Of a stretch of 64,000 nt of DNA, positions 17,571 to 27,001 are shown one piece after another. Origin of the DNA: Saccharibacter sp. 17.LH.SD (GTDB lineage Bacteria > Pseudomonadota > Alphaproteobacteria > Acetobacterales > Acetobacteraceae); contig NZ_WVHO01000010.1 in NCBI RefSeq assembly GCF_009834805.1, positions 397,109-461,108 of the forward strand, in the 5' to 3' direction. Both the position numbers and the translations under genes were made by a program. Below the pieces are notes generated by a model. That model made no database searches. It saw only the letters and a program-made list of their open reading frames with translations, and was not told the DNA's origin. Position 1 is the stretch's first letter; each line of letters starts with the position of its first letter.

Positions 17571-19319
17571 TTAGTACGTTAGTGTTAAGTCAGATTGATA
17601 ATAGGTAGCATTTTGTGCGCCAACGCGGTGCATATTATGTGATGTCATAAAACGCACAACATGCTGATCCCATGTTAAGTGTGGACCGAGTTTCAGCGCA
17701 ACTTCAGCTTGAGGTGCCATCCCTACGTAAAAACCATGATCTCCCTCCGGATTATTAATCTGATTACCAAATACATTACGACCATAAATCGAATACGTAT
17801 CGTCATGATGACTATAACGCCAATAAAATGGATATTTAAACTGGATCTGTAAATATTTCGTCGGCGAAAACCCAATTTTTGGTGCGAAATTGATAAGGTT
17901 TGACCCCGTCAAATAATTGGTTGGGTCAAGATAATTTGTATTTACCCCAAAAGGTTCAATATACGTATTTGTCGCAGATGTTGAGCCACGATCTCCTCCA
18001 CCTGAATAAATATCCGTTTGGAAACCAAAAGAAGGATGCCACATCACATGACGGAAGTGATAATCAACCGTGCTGTTGATCGCAAACGCATTCACATTAC
18101 GGTGTTTATCATCGTAATGAACTATATTCCGTCCATTAAATGCGCTCATATTCTGCTGGTGAAAAATACCTTGTTGATAAACACCCCCAAATGAAAAGCT
18201 AATTGGGCCTGCTTCACCATGCCAGCGCAGGCCAAAATTATTACGCGTTGTCGACCCCCATGCCGAAGGCTCAGACATGACAGTACTTTGTGCAGCTCCG
18301 CCGGCTAATTTATAACCATAGTAGAAGAGATTAAGAAACGAATATCCTTTTTCACCCATAAAAGAAAAATCAGGCGGTGCAATAGTAACATTCACACCAT
18401 AAAGCCGTGTCGTATAATCCTCTGTATCACGAAAAGCTTGTGGAGCCCCTACTGGATGCTGATCTTTGGTTTTAACAAAATCAAATGCATCAATACGAAC
18501 ACGTTTCCAAATTTGATAGACACGAAACCCATTCCAACTCAACGGAACATTTAACACATCACGATTTCCGATCATGTAATCAGGCGCATCTAAAAACTGT
18601 TGTCGCCCAAAAATAAACCCACTATGCCCACCTAGTAAATTTGCACTAAATTCTACGAAAGCTTGTTGCGCATCGATATTTTTCCGAAACGTTCCATCAT
18701 AACCATATGGTCGCCACCCACCAGCATCTGCATTAATCAGCTGCCCAAAGAATCGAACATGCTCACCTAAATGCAGATCGGCACTCCATAGATTTCGGAC
18801 ACCAAACCGCCCCGAGTGATTACGACGCTTCTCTCCGCCAATACCACCTACGTCTCCAGGAGGAGTTAACGCCCCAAAGACTGGATGTTGATCGTACCAA
18901 TTTCGAATTTTTGTTTCACCTGCCAAGCTCAGCCATATTGAACCACTATCATTCAATTTCATATGCTTATACGCATCGAACGGATCATCTTTATCACAAG
19001 CTGACTTTACTCTACGCGTCCCTTCCATTCCTGCAGGGATTCCATATTGTGACTCTGGCCCAAAGCCTGTTTCACTGCCATCACCACGTGCAAATACGCC
19101 ATAGGGACTATACGTTGCCGGATCATCCTTTGGCGTTGGAGGGCATCCCCCAGGAGCCGTATGCATAATTCGATCCAACAGCGAACGCTGAGGCGTTGTT
19201 GTCTCAACATGCAAAGGATCACCATTAGAAGCTGCATGAGCCGTCGCTGCACAGGCGGTTAATCCTGTTAGAATGATAGCCGGATAAAGAGCTGTTCGAT
19301 TGGAAAAAAGTTGTCGCAT
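17571..19319 (-). CDS. alginate-export-type outer membrane porin (AlgE-like)
   Basis: The 582-residue protein has an N-terminal signal (PAIILTGLTACAATAHA) and a long beta-strand-rich region matching the alginate_exp family. Conserved pieces include GRFGVRNLWSADLHLG, FVEFSANLLGGHSGFIFGRQQFLDAPDY and LSWNGFRVYQIWKR. It ends in a typical barrel C-terminus (YYQSDLTLTY). Such proteins form outer-membrane pores for anionic polysaccharides or small solutes. In this window there are no alginate synthesis genes beside it, so the substrate is open. It is a single-gene unit flanked by AT-rich gaps on both sides. Confidence 0.8.
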   Translation of the reverse strand: MRQLFSNRTALYPAIILTGLTACAATAHAASNGDPLHVETTTPQRSLLDRIMHTAPGGCPPTPKDDPATYSPYGVFARGDGSETGFGPESQYGIPAGMEGTRRVKSACDKDDPFDAYKHMKLNDSGSIWLSLAGETKIRNWYDQHPVFGALTPPGDVGGIGGEKRRNHSGRFGVRNLWSADLHLGEHVRFFGQLINADAGGWRPYGYDGTFRKNIDAQQAFVEFSANLLGGHSGFIFGRQQFLDAPDYMIGNRDVLNVPLSWNGFRVYQIWKRVRIDAFDFVKTKDQHPVGAPQAFRDTEDYTTRLYGVNVTIAPPDFSFMGEKGYSFLNLFYYGYKLAGGAAQSTVMSEPSAWGSTTRNNFGLRWHGEAGPISFSFGGVYQQGIFHQQNMSAFNGRNIVHYDDKHRNVNAFAINSTVDYHFRHVMWHPSFGFQTDIYSGGGDRGSTSATNTYIEPFGVNTNYLDPTNYLTGSNLINFAPKIGFSPTKYLQIQFKYPFYWRYSHHDDTYSIYGRNVFGNQINNPEGDHGFYVGMAPQAEVALKLGPHLTWDQHVVRFMTSHNMHRVGAQNATYYQSDLTLTY

Positions 19320-19935
19320 GGTTCAAATTAACGCCTATTCTCATCACCTATCGATGAGAGAGACACCAGAATTTCTGACAATGTCTTGATGAAAATCAAA
19401 AGAAACAAATAAACACTTACAGAATAACTCTATAATTATAATATATTTTTCCTATAGAGGTCATGTTCATTCTTTTTTACAATCATTCTTTAATCGTTAT
19501 ATTTTAACAAAAAATAATCCACTTCCTTATACCTCACACACGATAATTTTTTACTTTTTCGCGAGATTTTAGGGAGATCTACAGATTTAATCCTCTTGTT
19601 ATACTCTATAATATTATTTATAAATTTGTGAATTATTTCAATAAAATCTATAACATATCATTGATTTTGAAAAGTGATCTTTGATGCTTTGCCGCTACCA
19701 TCACACATGGAGTTACATCCGGGTCTAAAAAGCGATTATTCTAGTATTATAATGTTTCGGCGAAAATGGACCAATGATCACCATCATCATTGGATTCTCA
19801 CGCCACTCTCTTTTTTCAGTTTCCACATATAACAACTCATCATAAGGAGTAGTTTTCTAAACTATTCACAAAGTCACCTCACCACCAGAGTGATACCCCT
19901 TGAGGGCGTTCACTGAGAAAACTCGATATGGAATT
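19320..19935. other. AT-rich intergenic gap
   Basis: This 616-bp gap lies between the porin gene's start and the RES toxin's 3' end. It is strongly AT-rich from 19380 to 19680 and should contain the porin promoter. A short plus-strand open frame (about 19669-19830, with a run of four histidines) has no usable start signal and no recognisable family. No convincing gene, RNA or repeat was found. Confidence 0.5.
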
Positions 19936-20445
19936 TTAAAAGTTACAACGTACGCATGTGTTCTGAACACGCAGCGTCGGACTTCCGACAGAATTCCATT
20001 TAAATATTACAATATGCCAACGGGCAGGATTGCTGCGTGCCGTATAAATAAGTCCATCAGCACCATAGTCGCGTGCTTTATCTGATACCTTCCATGTGTA
20101 TGGCACTATGCCTTGTTGTATTTGAGGTTTCCACGGCATATCAGAATCTGATTTTTTTAATCCTAATTTTTCACATATCATTTTATCTCGCATATCTATT
20201 ACACAGGCATTCTGCAGTTCTAACGACCACAAAAATCTTGGTGGATCGTTGGGGCGAATGTAGCTTTCGATAGCCCGAAAAGCCCAATCAGGACGAGATG
20301 ACATATAAATCGCGGCTTGCCCGTCGTGATGATAACGACCAACAGGTGAGGTTACACTTTGTAGTACATCAACTGGATCTTGTTGGCGCATAATTCGAAA
20401 GAATAGGCCAGATACGCGCTTCAGATGCATTTTCCCATGTATCAT
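19936..20445 (-). CDS. RES-domain toxin (NAD+-degrading toxin family)
   Basis: The 169-residue protein fits the RES family, whose toxins degrade NAD+ and are held in check by an Xre/DUF2384-type antitoxin. The N-terminal LFFRIMRQQDP supplies the first conserved arginine. GRYHHDGQAAIYMSSRPDWAFRAIESY carries the YxS block and the conserved glutamate. A later ARDYGADGLIYTARSNPA segment matches the conserved C-terminal ARxxGxxGLxYxSxRxP-like block. The start codon overlaps the stop of a small upstream frame (ATGA), the arrangement expected of an antitoxin-toxin pair, but that partner is poorly conserved. It lies 290 bp outside the left end of the integrative element. Confidence 0.72.
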   Translation of the reverse strand: MIHGKMHLKRVSGLFFRIMRQQDPVDVLQSVTSPVGRYHHDGQAAIYMSSRPDWAFRAIESYIRPNDPPRFLWSLELQNACVIDMRDKMICEKLGLKKSDSDMPWKPQIQQGIVPYTWKVSDKARDYGADGLIYTARSNPARWHIVIFKWNSVGSPTLRVQNTCVRCNF

Positions 20446-20624
20446 TCTAACCTGAATGCCGTAACCAGAGTTTGTTCAGCAAAACCTCTGTCCGCTATCC
20501 TAGCACGCCACAGTTCCAGCTTTAAACATAATATTCTGGCCGCTTCGCAATTTGTCCAGGCAAGAACGACGCGATAAGGTTCCACCAACTCGTGAGCGCG
20601 TTTATCGACTTGTTTTCTAATCAA
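20442..20624 (-). pseudogene. possible degenerate antitoxin upstream of RES toxin
   Basis: A 60-codon frame whose TGA overlaps the RES start (ATGA). It can only begin at TTG 20624; there is no ATG, and the frame runs back about a dozen more codons to a stop. The sequence (AHELVEPYRVVLAWTNCEAARIL and onward) is not a clear Xre/DUF2384 antitoxin, which normally has about 130 residues. It may be the 3' remnant of a longer antitoxin damaged near the island junction, or a different small antitoxin. Confidence 0.4.
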
Positions 20625-20735
20625 CGCAAATGCATGAGAACACGCTTCTTCATTACGCTAATCACAACGCTGCGCTTTAGGGAAACGATCTATCTTTTAA
20701 GGAAGAGGATACCCAAAAAACCGCAGTTTCTTATA

Positions 20736-20781
20736 TGGTGCGCCCTGCTGGATTCGAACCAGCGACCCACAGCTTAGAAGG
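20736..20781 (-). repeat. attL: duplicated 3' half of tRNA-Arg
   Basis: Forty-six bases identical to tRNA-Arg positions from the encoded CCA through the T-arm to the anticodon loop, then immediate divergence. This marks the far junction of the integrated element. Confidence 0.88.
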
Positions 20782-20910
20782 AAGCTATTCTTCTTTCCCA
20801 TATCTTCTCATAGTATTTCATATACTGTCATAATTCCTTGATAAACTACAATTTATTTAAAATTTTCCTCTCATACAATTTCATATTTTCCCATTGCTAC
20901 GCGTTGTTTT

Positions 20911-20935
20911 TGTGCCCTATATGTTCCCTATGGAG
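20911..20935 (+). repeat. left copy of putative integrase arm-type repeat
   Basis: A 25-bp sequence containing two near-copies of GTTCCCTAT spaced 11 bp apart. It matches 34241-34265 with two mismatches in the same orientation. Its 3' end (GGAG) is the integrase ribosome-binding site, so binding here could also damp integrase expression. Confidence 0.6.
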
Positions 20936-20945
20936 GGCAAACAAG

Positions 20946-22193
20946 ATGCCAAGCAGTACGGGAAAACCCCTATCAGACTATACGCAGGGGAAACCACTCT
21001 CTGACAAAACACTTCGCTCTATACGGAGTGCTCTTCCTTGGACAGGACAAGAAGAATGTGCAGATGGCCTCACGCCAGGCCTTTTATTACGTGTATCAAA
21101 AAATCGTATGTCATGGGTTCTTCGCTACAGAAATGGCGGGAAGATGCCTCGTCTAATCCTAGGTATCTATGAAGGAAATGGTCGTGGCATAGGATTAAAA
21201 GAAGCACGCGACCGAGCATCAAGCGCACAAACAAAGATTAGAAATGGAGGCGATCCCGTTGCTGAGCTTAAAGCGCTGCGACTTACGAACGCTGCACGCA
21301 TTCACGCTCCTACCTTAGACAAACTCATACAACGCTATGAGGAAGAAGAGGCTCCTTCTCGTGGGCAAAATGGACAAGGCGCTAAGACATGGAAGACAGG
21401 CGAAGCACAGAGGCGCATTCGACATGTATTCGCGCCTCTTCTCACTACTCCCCTTCCCGATCTCACCGGACCACAACTACAAAATGCGGTTGATGATCAT
21501 TCTTCTCGCTTTAGCGCTGGGGCAGCAGTTCGTTACATAAAACCTGTCTTGAAATGGGGAGCAAAAAAGGGGCTCCTCTCCATGGAAAGTGCCTTATGGA
21601 TAGACCAACCAAAAAACACTCATACTCCCAGAGAACGCGTCTTATCTCGTGATGAAATTCGAGCCATTTTGGCCAATACATCCTCCATAGGAATGTGGGG
21701 CAATGTAATCCAAATGCTCTTCTGGACAGCATGTCGCCTGAACGAAATATGCCACGCTAAATGGTCAGACATCAAGCAAGAGGGCGACAGATGGACTCTT
21801 CACATCACCAATACTAAGCAAGGGCGCCCGCACTCCATCCCCCTTCCCTCACAAGCACGAGATGCTTTAAAACAACGCCAACTCACCTATGCCCCTGATC
21901 CAGATACCTTGCTGTTTCCCAATGCAAAAGGTAACGTTCTGGGAAACTGGGACCGAATGACAAAACGCCTTCAGCAAGAAAGCGCAACTACTGGCTGGCA
22001 CCGCCATGACATTCGCCGTACCGTCGCGACGCTAATGGGGGAACTCGGCACACCGCGCGACGTCGTCGAAATCGCTCTCGGCCATGCCCTTTCCAGTGCA
22101 TTCGGTGCTATGTCTGCTACTTACAACAAAAGCCGAGACGTAGAACGACATCGTTCAGCTCTACAACTTCTGGCTGATACGATTGGAATATAA
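20946..22193 (+). CDS. int: tyrosine-type site-specific integrase
   Basis: The protein has 415 residues from ATG 20946, where GGAGGG lies 8 nt upstream; a longer reading from 20838 would add 36 residues with no such signal. The N-terminal ~90 residues fit the DUF4102 arm-binding domain (LSDKTLRSIRSALP and GLLLRVSKNRMSWVLRYR). A core-binding domain follows, then the catalytic domain with the expected residues: Arg in TACRLNEICHAKW, HxxR in WHRHDIRRTVA, His in EIALGHAL and the nucleophilic Tyr in SATYNKSR. This is the P4/tRNA-targeting type and explains insertion at the tRNA-Arg 3' end. Confidence 0.92.
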   Translation: MPSSTGKPLSDYTQGKPLSDKTLRSIRSALPWTGQEECADGLTPGLLLRVSKNRMSWVLRYRNGGKMPRLILGIYEGNGRGIGLKEARDRASSAQTKIRNGGDPVAELKALRLTNAARIHAPTLDKLIQRYEEEEAPSRGQNGQGAKTWKTGEAQRRIRHVFAPLLTTPLPDLTGPQLQNAVDDHSSRFSAGAAVRYIKPVLKWGAKKGLLSMESALWIDQPKNTHTPRERVLSRDEIRAILANTSSIGMWGNVIQMLFWTACRLNEICHAKWSDIKQEGDRWTLHITNTKQGRPHSIPLPSQARDALKQRQLTYAPDPDTLLFPNAKGNVLGNWDRMTKRLQQESATTGWHRHDIRRTVATLMGELGTPRDVVEIALGHALSSAFGAMSATYNKSRDVERHRSALQLLADTIGI

Positions 22194-22197
22194 GCTA

Positions 22198-22932
22198 ATG
22201 GTAGAAAAGCGTCCCAGGACACTCGTCATCCCTTATGACCCACAGGAAGAAGAAGAAAGAGACGCACGTCTAAAAAGTATTCTATCTCCTATTACAAGCC
22301 ATCTAAACAGTATCATTCAAAAAATAGTCAACATATATGACAGTTTACTTTTCATTGGAGACATAGATCCACAATACCGTAAAAATAAAAAGAATAATAT
22401 TATTACACGAAGAAAAGCACGATCAATAAAAAAAAGGTTCTGCCTAGAAATGAGAGATATTCTTAAGGAATATGATATCAAGGGACAATGGGTTTTCGAA
22501 GACAGGAAGGGACCTATAATTATAACAATCGAAAAACTATGGGATGAGCTAATAATAGGAAGAAATATTCGTCTTGTTTTTTTAAAAAATGAGAGAAAAA
22601 ATAAAAAATTAGAACTCCATGGCCCCCAAAAAAGTGATTTAAATAAAATAAGAAATCACTCTAATTTTTCGGATTTCCTAAAAGACACTGGTAACTGTTT
22701 TCCTCAAGATTACACTTCAATTCCATATTATAAGAACAAAGCCCGGAATTTAAAGGAATACACTACCCCTTATGAAAATATGAAAGCCGCCAAACAAGAG
22801 ACTAAGGAAGAATTACGCAGCATCGAGCAACAGATCTCTTTCTTAGAAAAACTACCAAAAAAAATTAATATTTCTAATGACGCCTTCGTCGAAGAACGAA
22901 AACTCCCTCCAAAACGAAGTGATCCAAAATAA
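22198..22932 (+). CDS. unknown charged protein downstream of integrase
   Basis: The 244-residue protein starts at ATG 22198, 4 bp after the integrase stop; a TTG at 22183 inside the integrase is the alternative. It is rich in Lys, Glu and Ile. The last 60 residues are predicted coiled coil (KAAKQETKEELRSIEQQISFLEKL). I recognise no domain, signal or membrane segment. AT content is much higher than in the integrase, so it may have a separate origin. Likely co-transcribed with int. Confidence 0.55.
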   Translation: MVEKRPRTLVIPYDPQEEEERDARLKSILSPITSHLNSIIQKIVNIYDSLLFIGDIDPQYRKNKKNNIITRRKARSIKKRFCLEMRDILKEYDIKGQWVFEDRKGPIIITIEKLWDELIIGRNIRLVFLKNERKNKKLELHGPQKSDLNKIRNHSNFSDFLKDTGNCFPQDYTSIPYYKNKARNLKEYTTPYENMKAAKQETKEELRSIEQQISFLEKLPKKINISNDAFVEERKLPPKRSDPK

Positions 22933-23023
22933 CACGAAATACATGTAGTTCGGAAAATCGTTTCTGAACATCTTAGCTCCATGAAGCGTCATGCATCCCG
23001 CTGACGCGAAATGGAGGACAATC

Positions 23024-23236
23024 ATGTCACCTCTTATACTTCTAAATTCAAAAGAGACCGCAAAGCGCGTTAACCTGTCGGTCTCCTCTCTTTATCGGCA
23101 CGTAAACGCTGGTCTTTTCCCGCGCCCCGTAAGAATTACGTCCAATCGCGTCGGCTGGCTGTCATCCGAACTTGATTCCTGGATCGAAGCCCGGATTACT
23201 GAACGCGACACTCCAGAAAAAGGAGTGAAAGTATGA
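23024..23236 (+). CDS. AlpA-family helix-turn-helix regulator/excisionase
   Basis: The 70-residue protein starts at ATG 23024 (GGAGGA 5 nt upstream); an earlier ATG at 22991 lacks a site. The helix-turn-helix reads LLNSKETAKRVNLSVSSLYRHVNAGLFPRPVRI, followed by WLSSELDSWIEARI, the standard AlpA/MerR-like pattern in P4-type elements. AlpA proteins act as transcription activators of integrase or as excisionases. Its stop overlaps the primase start by 4 bp. Confidence 0.85.
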   Translation: MSPLILLNSKETAKRVNLSVSSLYRHVNAGLFPRPVRITSNRVGWLSSELDSWIEARITERDTPEKGVKV

Positions 23237-25638
23237 GCAATACTAACAATGATCCACGTTCATTCTTATCCTTCATGATTGAACAAAACCAGCACGTGCA
23301 TCTGTTCAGCATCCACTCCCAACAGGGAGCGCCACACACTTTCATAATAGACAAAAATTCGCTCAATGACGGAATATCTTGGATTGAGGAAGAACAACGA
23401 CAGAAAAGAAATATTTACTGGCAAGTAAATACATCCTCCAAAGACCTCACAAAAAAAGCAGCTAAGGGCGATATCGTTACCCTTACTGCTACGTGGGTCG
23501 ACATTGATCCTACCCCAGATCTACCGAGGGACGCGGCACGCAGACAGATACAAGAAAAACTAGAATTTTTAGAAGACCGGGATGCGAAACCTCATCTTAT
23601 TATTGATAGCGGAAACGGCTTTCAATGTATCTGGTTTACTGTGAAAGAAAAAGCCACTCCTGATAGCGTGCAATTTGCAGAAAAAACCAACAAGGAATTA
23701 GCCGAAATTCTCCGCGGAGACAGGGCCGCAACGGATGTTTGCCGTATCCTAAGATTTCCTGGCACAATAAACTTTCCAGGGCCTGCCAAACAAAAACGCG
23801 GTTACACCATACAATCTGCAAGTATCCTCCATATTGATAAATTACAACCTCCTCTAACAAAGGAAGAAATTAAAACACTCCTCTCACGTCTCTCATGCCC
23901 GCCAAACCCCGGCAGAAAGAGCTACGCATTTCTCTCCCCTCACCCCGGCCCAAAGTGTAATCCATCCCCACACTCCGAAGGAAATATCTTGTCATATGAA
24001 AGAACCCAACCATCAGAGCATAATCAATCCTACAACCGAGCATGCTTGGAAAGTGTAATTTCCCACTTACAAAACAACGCGAAAAACCAGGAATACTCTG
24101 ATTGGCAGCGTGCAGGCGCCAATTTAAAGGGATGCGTCAAAGAGGGTCATCTCTCTGATAAAAGCGCCTTAGAGCTTTTCCAGAACTTCTCTCAACATAA
24201 TTACCCAAACTATGACGCTGATAACGTATCCCGTCGCTGGGCCACTATTGGAGGTGATGCAGCAGGAGCAGGATTGGGGGGACTTATTAACTTTGCCAAG
24301 GAAACCGGATGGACACCTCCTCGGCTCACAATGAAGCCCAGCGATCCTGCCGAAATAGATGCTATTTTAGCACAAGGGCAAAACAATTCTCCTCAACAAG
24401 AGAGGCTTCCCGAAAATATAAAAGCAAAGCTACAAAAAACGGCGAATGGAACTCCCATAAGTAACGTAAATAATGCACTCACCGTCGCAAGAAACACCCC
24501 AACTCTGAAGGATATATTCCATTTTGATATGATGAACCAACAATGCGAGATTAGGGAGGAAATTTCCAATAAATGGCACCCCGTCACGAGTGAAGATGAA
24601 ACACATATCCAATGTCGCCTTCAATCTCTCGGACTAACTGGACTTATTGTTCAAACAACAAGGCAAACTATTGAAAAAATATGCAAGGAAAACTCTTTCC
24701 ATCCCTTACATGACTGGCTGAACACCTTGCAATGGGATGGGAAAGAGCGCGTATCATCGTGGCTTTCCACCTATTTGGGAACTGAAGACACTCCTTACAC
24801 CCGAGGAATTGGTCTCTGCTTTCTTATCGGCATGATTGCTCGCATCATGGAGCCCGGTTGTAAGATGGAAACCATGCTCATCCTTGAAGGAAAACAGGGC
24901 ACAGGGAAAAGCAGAGCATGTGCCATTTTAGCTGGTAAATATTTTGGCGATCATCTGCCTAATTTATCGGACAAGAAAAAAATCGGCGAATATCTTCTCG
25001 GAAAGTGGCTTGTAGAAGCATCTGAACTTGAAGTCATGCGGAAAAAAGAATCAACTGAACTCAAAGCATTTTTATCTACTCAAACTGATGACTTCAGAGC
25101 TGCTTATGCCCGGCGCAATGTCAAAATCCCACGACAATGCGTCTTCATCGGCACCACCAACCAAAGTGAATATCTTCGTGATGAAACCGGAGCGCGGCGC
25201 TACTTTCCAGTAAAAACGGGAGTAATAGACACAAAAGCTTTAGCCCAAGACCGAGAACAACTTTTTGCAGAAGCTCTGCATTTGTTCAAACAAGGAGAGA
25301 AATGGTGGCCTAGCCCCGAATTGCAGCATATGGCCAACCAGGAAACAGAAAAACGCTATGAAAGCGATCTATGGGATGAGCCTATAAAAGAGTGGCTGGA
25401 TAGACAAGAAACCTCCTCCTCTTCTTATCCTCCATCCTTTTCCAATGAAAGGAGAAACAGTCCCCCTAGGCTGATCACTTCAACTAGGATTTTGACGGAA
25501 GCGCTTAGTATGCCACACGAACGCCAAGACCAACGAGCAAAACGCCGTGTAAATGGCATCATGAAACGTTTAGGGTATGAACAAAATCGAAATGGCAAAG
25601 AACGCTTTTGGAGAAAAGACCAGCCTCCCTTACCCTAA
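23233..25638 (+). CDS. phage/plasmid-type primase fused to VirE-type helicase
   Basis: The 801-residue protein has an N-terminal primase-like region (about 1-220), with WVDIDPTP and HLIIDSGNGFQCIWF near residue 120 and RAATDVCRILRFPGTINFPG. A PriCT-2-like linker (about 270-350) contains YSDWQRAGANLKGC. The C-terminal half is the VirE/D5-like ATPase (PF05272): LEGKQGTGKSRACAILAGKYF (Walker A), LPNLSDKKKIGEYLLGKWLVEASEL, then FIGTTNQSEYLRDETGARRYFPV. This is the replication initiator expected in satellites and integrative elements. Translationally coupled to alpA (ATGA). Confidence 0.88.
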   Translation: MSNTNNDPRSFLSFMIEQNQHVHLFSIHSQQGAPHTFIIDKNSLNDGISWIEEEQRQKRNIYWQVNTSSKDLTKKAAKGDIVTLTATWVDIDPTPDLPRDAARRQIQEKLEFLEDRDAKPHLIIDSGNGFQCIWFTVKEKATPDSVQFAEKTNKELAEILRGDRAATDVCRILRFPGTINFPGPAKQKRGYTIQSASILHIDKLQPPLTKEEIKTLLSRLSCPPNPGRKSYAFLSPHPGPKCNPSPHSEGNILSYERTQPSEHNQSYNRACLESVISHLQNNAKNQEYSDWQRAGANLKGCVKEGHLSDKSALELFQNFSQHNYPNYDADNVSRRWATIGGDAAGAGLGGLINFAKETGWTPPRLTMKPSDPAEIDAILAQGQNNSPQQERLPENIKAKLQKTANGTPISNVNNALTVARNTPTLKDIFHFDMMNQQCEIREEISNKWHPVTSEDETHIQCRLQSLGLTGLIVQTTRQTIEKICKENSFHPLHDWLNTLQWDGKERVSSWLSTYLGTEDTPYTRGIGLCFLIGMIARIMEPGCKMETMLILEGKQGTGKSRACAILAGKYFGDHLPNLSDKKKIGEYLLGKWLVEASELEVMRKKESTELKAFLSTQTDDFRAAYARRNVKIPRQCVFIGTTNQSEYLRDETGARRYFPVKTGVIDTKALAQDREQLFAEALHLFKQGEKWWPSPELQHMANQETEKRYESDLWDEPIKEWLDRQETSSSSYPPSFSNERRNSPPRLITSTRILTEALSMPHERQDQRAKRRVNGIMKRLGYEQNRNGKERFWRKDQPPLP

Positions 25639-25645
25639 TAACGAC

Positions 25646-25681
25646 AGTATGATGACAATCTAACAGGCAAAGTGTCATACT
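25646..25681 (+). terminator. possible weak terminator after primase gene
   Basis: AGTATGA (25646-25652) can pair with TCATACT (25675-25681), followed by a short T-rich run (ATTTCTCT). An alternative 6-bp stem overlaps it. The signal is weak. Confidence 0.3.
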
Positions 25682-25870
25682 ATTTCTCTAGGTTCACAAA
25701 CAACTCTGCAAGGAATGACAGAAGAGACACTCAACAACAAAAACTATATGGAGAGAAATATATGCCCCCTCCTCATATAGTAATCTCTTATACTCTTACA
25801 GGAGATTGAAACAATTTGAGCGTCTCTTCCGTCACATACAACACCCTTATGCTTTACCACGGAGTATTTC

Positions 25871-26089
25871 ATGAGTTACATCGCCTATATTGCCCGCACC
25901 GCACAATCCCAACTCTCAAAAGAGGAACAGAAACAACAAAAACGCGCTCAACAAGAGGCCGAATGGAAGGCCCAGCGCGAACGCACCGCACGCGAGAAAG
26001 AGCAGCTTAAAGAAACCCTACGGCAAGAACGCCGGGCTCGTAGAAAGGCTGAAAAAGAGCGCGAGATGTGGGAGAGGTTGTGTCCTTAA
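25871..26089 (+). CDS. small charged coiled-coil protein
   Basis: The 72-residue protein has a short N-terminal lead (MSYIAYIARTAQSQL) followed by an uninterrupted Arg/Glu/Lys/Gln-rich helix (KEEQKQQKRAQQEAEWKAQ and onward). GGAG lies 8 nt before the ATG. Two other frames across the same bases are also open because of the repetitive codons, so the frame choice rests on the ribosome-binding site. Its last 4 bases overlap the 3' end of the convergent unknown gene. Function unknown. Confidence 0.45.
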   Translation: MSYIAYIARTAQSQLSKEEQKQQKRAQQEAEWKAQRERTAREKEQLKETLRQERRARRKAEKEREMWERLCP

Positions 26090-27000
26090 GAAAGGGTTAA
26101 CATCACGATAGGCAAACAGAGTTCTATTCTATCTAAAGAAACATTTTCTTCAGGAATCCGCCCCAAATACACAAGTTTCATAAGTGAATTAAACTCTTTG
26201 TTTTCCTCACTATCTTCTTCTAGCAAGCCTTTTTCCTGAAAAAGTTTCAACGAACTCTCAAAACTATCGTAAACAGGGAAACGATCTTCATTTATATTAT
26301 TAGAAACACGCTCTACCTTGCCCATACTAAAGGAAAACATATTGCCACCTGACGCACGCAACCTATCAGCAAGCTGAACTCCTAATTTTTCTTTCATAAC
26401 AAGATAAGTTTCGTCTGTAACTGATGGAATTCTCGATAGCATATCTTTCCGTTCCAAAAGCCATCTCTGTGCTTCTTGTAAACCACGATATTTTAATATT
26501 GCCAAAGAAAGCTTATCCACTATCATTGGATTTTCTGCATCTTCTTTATTTAATATCGACAATGTATTATATCGAATAACTGGAGGTAGAATAGAAAACG
26601 CCGTCATAATAGGTTCATTATATCCGAACCTATATTTCCTAAAAAAAATCACAAATAAATATGATATAACCATATAAAGACTTTCAATACAAACTTTCAA
26701 ATCATCATTAGTAATCTTCCTTATAACTTGCGTATGAGTACAATCATTACCATTCTCTTTAATAACATCTAGAAGGTGCGTGAAAAAATCTTCGTCTTTT
26801 ATAAGTCCTTTCAACTCATTGATGATCTTTTTATTACCAAGCATTACTTCTTTATCTGACGCTAGGTTTAATATCTTCCTTACCAATATCTCAGCATACT
26901 GCCTGATTGTTTTTATCTTCCCTCGATTAGAAGATCCTTGGTAATCCTGCATTATATCCGTACATAAATGCATATACTCATTGTGATCAAAATTACTCAT
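26086..27000 (-). CDS. unknown protein coupled to Type ISP enzyme (DUF4145-like N-terminus)
   Basis: The 304-residue protein's ATG lies 1 bp after the stop of the large restriction-modification gene (TAATATG), so the two are almost surely co-translated. The N-terminal half (about 25-140) resembles the DUF4145-type helical domain: RQYAEILVRKIL, then LLDVIKENGNDCTHTQ, the GN...H pattern, and a helical DDLKVCIESLYMVISYL stretch. The C-terminal half is unmatched. DUF4145 domains are common near restriction systems, but their action is unknown. The gene is AT-rich. It could be an accessory or regulator of the restriction enzyme, or an independent toxin-like partner. Confidence 0.6.
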   Translation of the reverse strand: MSNFDHNEYMHLCTDIMQDYQGSSNRGKIKTIRQYAEILVRKILNLASDKEVMLGNKKIINELKGLIKDEDFFTHLLDVIKENGNDCTHTQVIRKITNDDLKVCIESLYMVISYLFVIFFRKYRFGYNEPIMTAFSILPPVIRYNTLSILNKEDAENPMIVDKLSLAILKYRGLQEAQRWLLERKDMLSRIPSVTDETYLVMKEKLGVQLADRLRASGGNMFSFSMGKVERVSNNINEDRFPVYDSFESSLKLFQEKGLLEEDSEENKEFNSLMKLVYLGRIPEENVSLDRIELCLPIVMLTLS

Positions 27001-27001
27001 A

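Noticed and set aside
19669..19830. Small gene with a run of four histidines
   Set aside because: No start signal, no family and an AT-rich setting; more likely a chance frame.
20838..20945. Longer N-terminus for the integrase
   Set aside because: The extra 36 residues lack a ribosome-binding site and cover the putative arm repeat; the ATG at 20946 has GGAGGG in the right place and begins the typical integrase sequence.
25816..26111. Two further open frames over the small coiled-coil gene
   Set aside because: They result from the repetitive Arg/Glu/Lys codons; only the frame from 25871 has a ribosome-binding site and a sensible charged-helix sequence.
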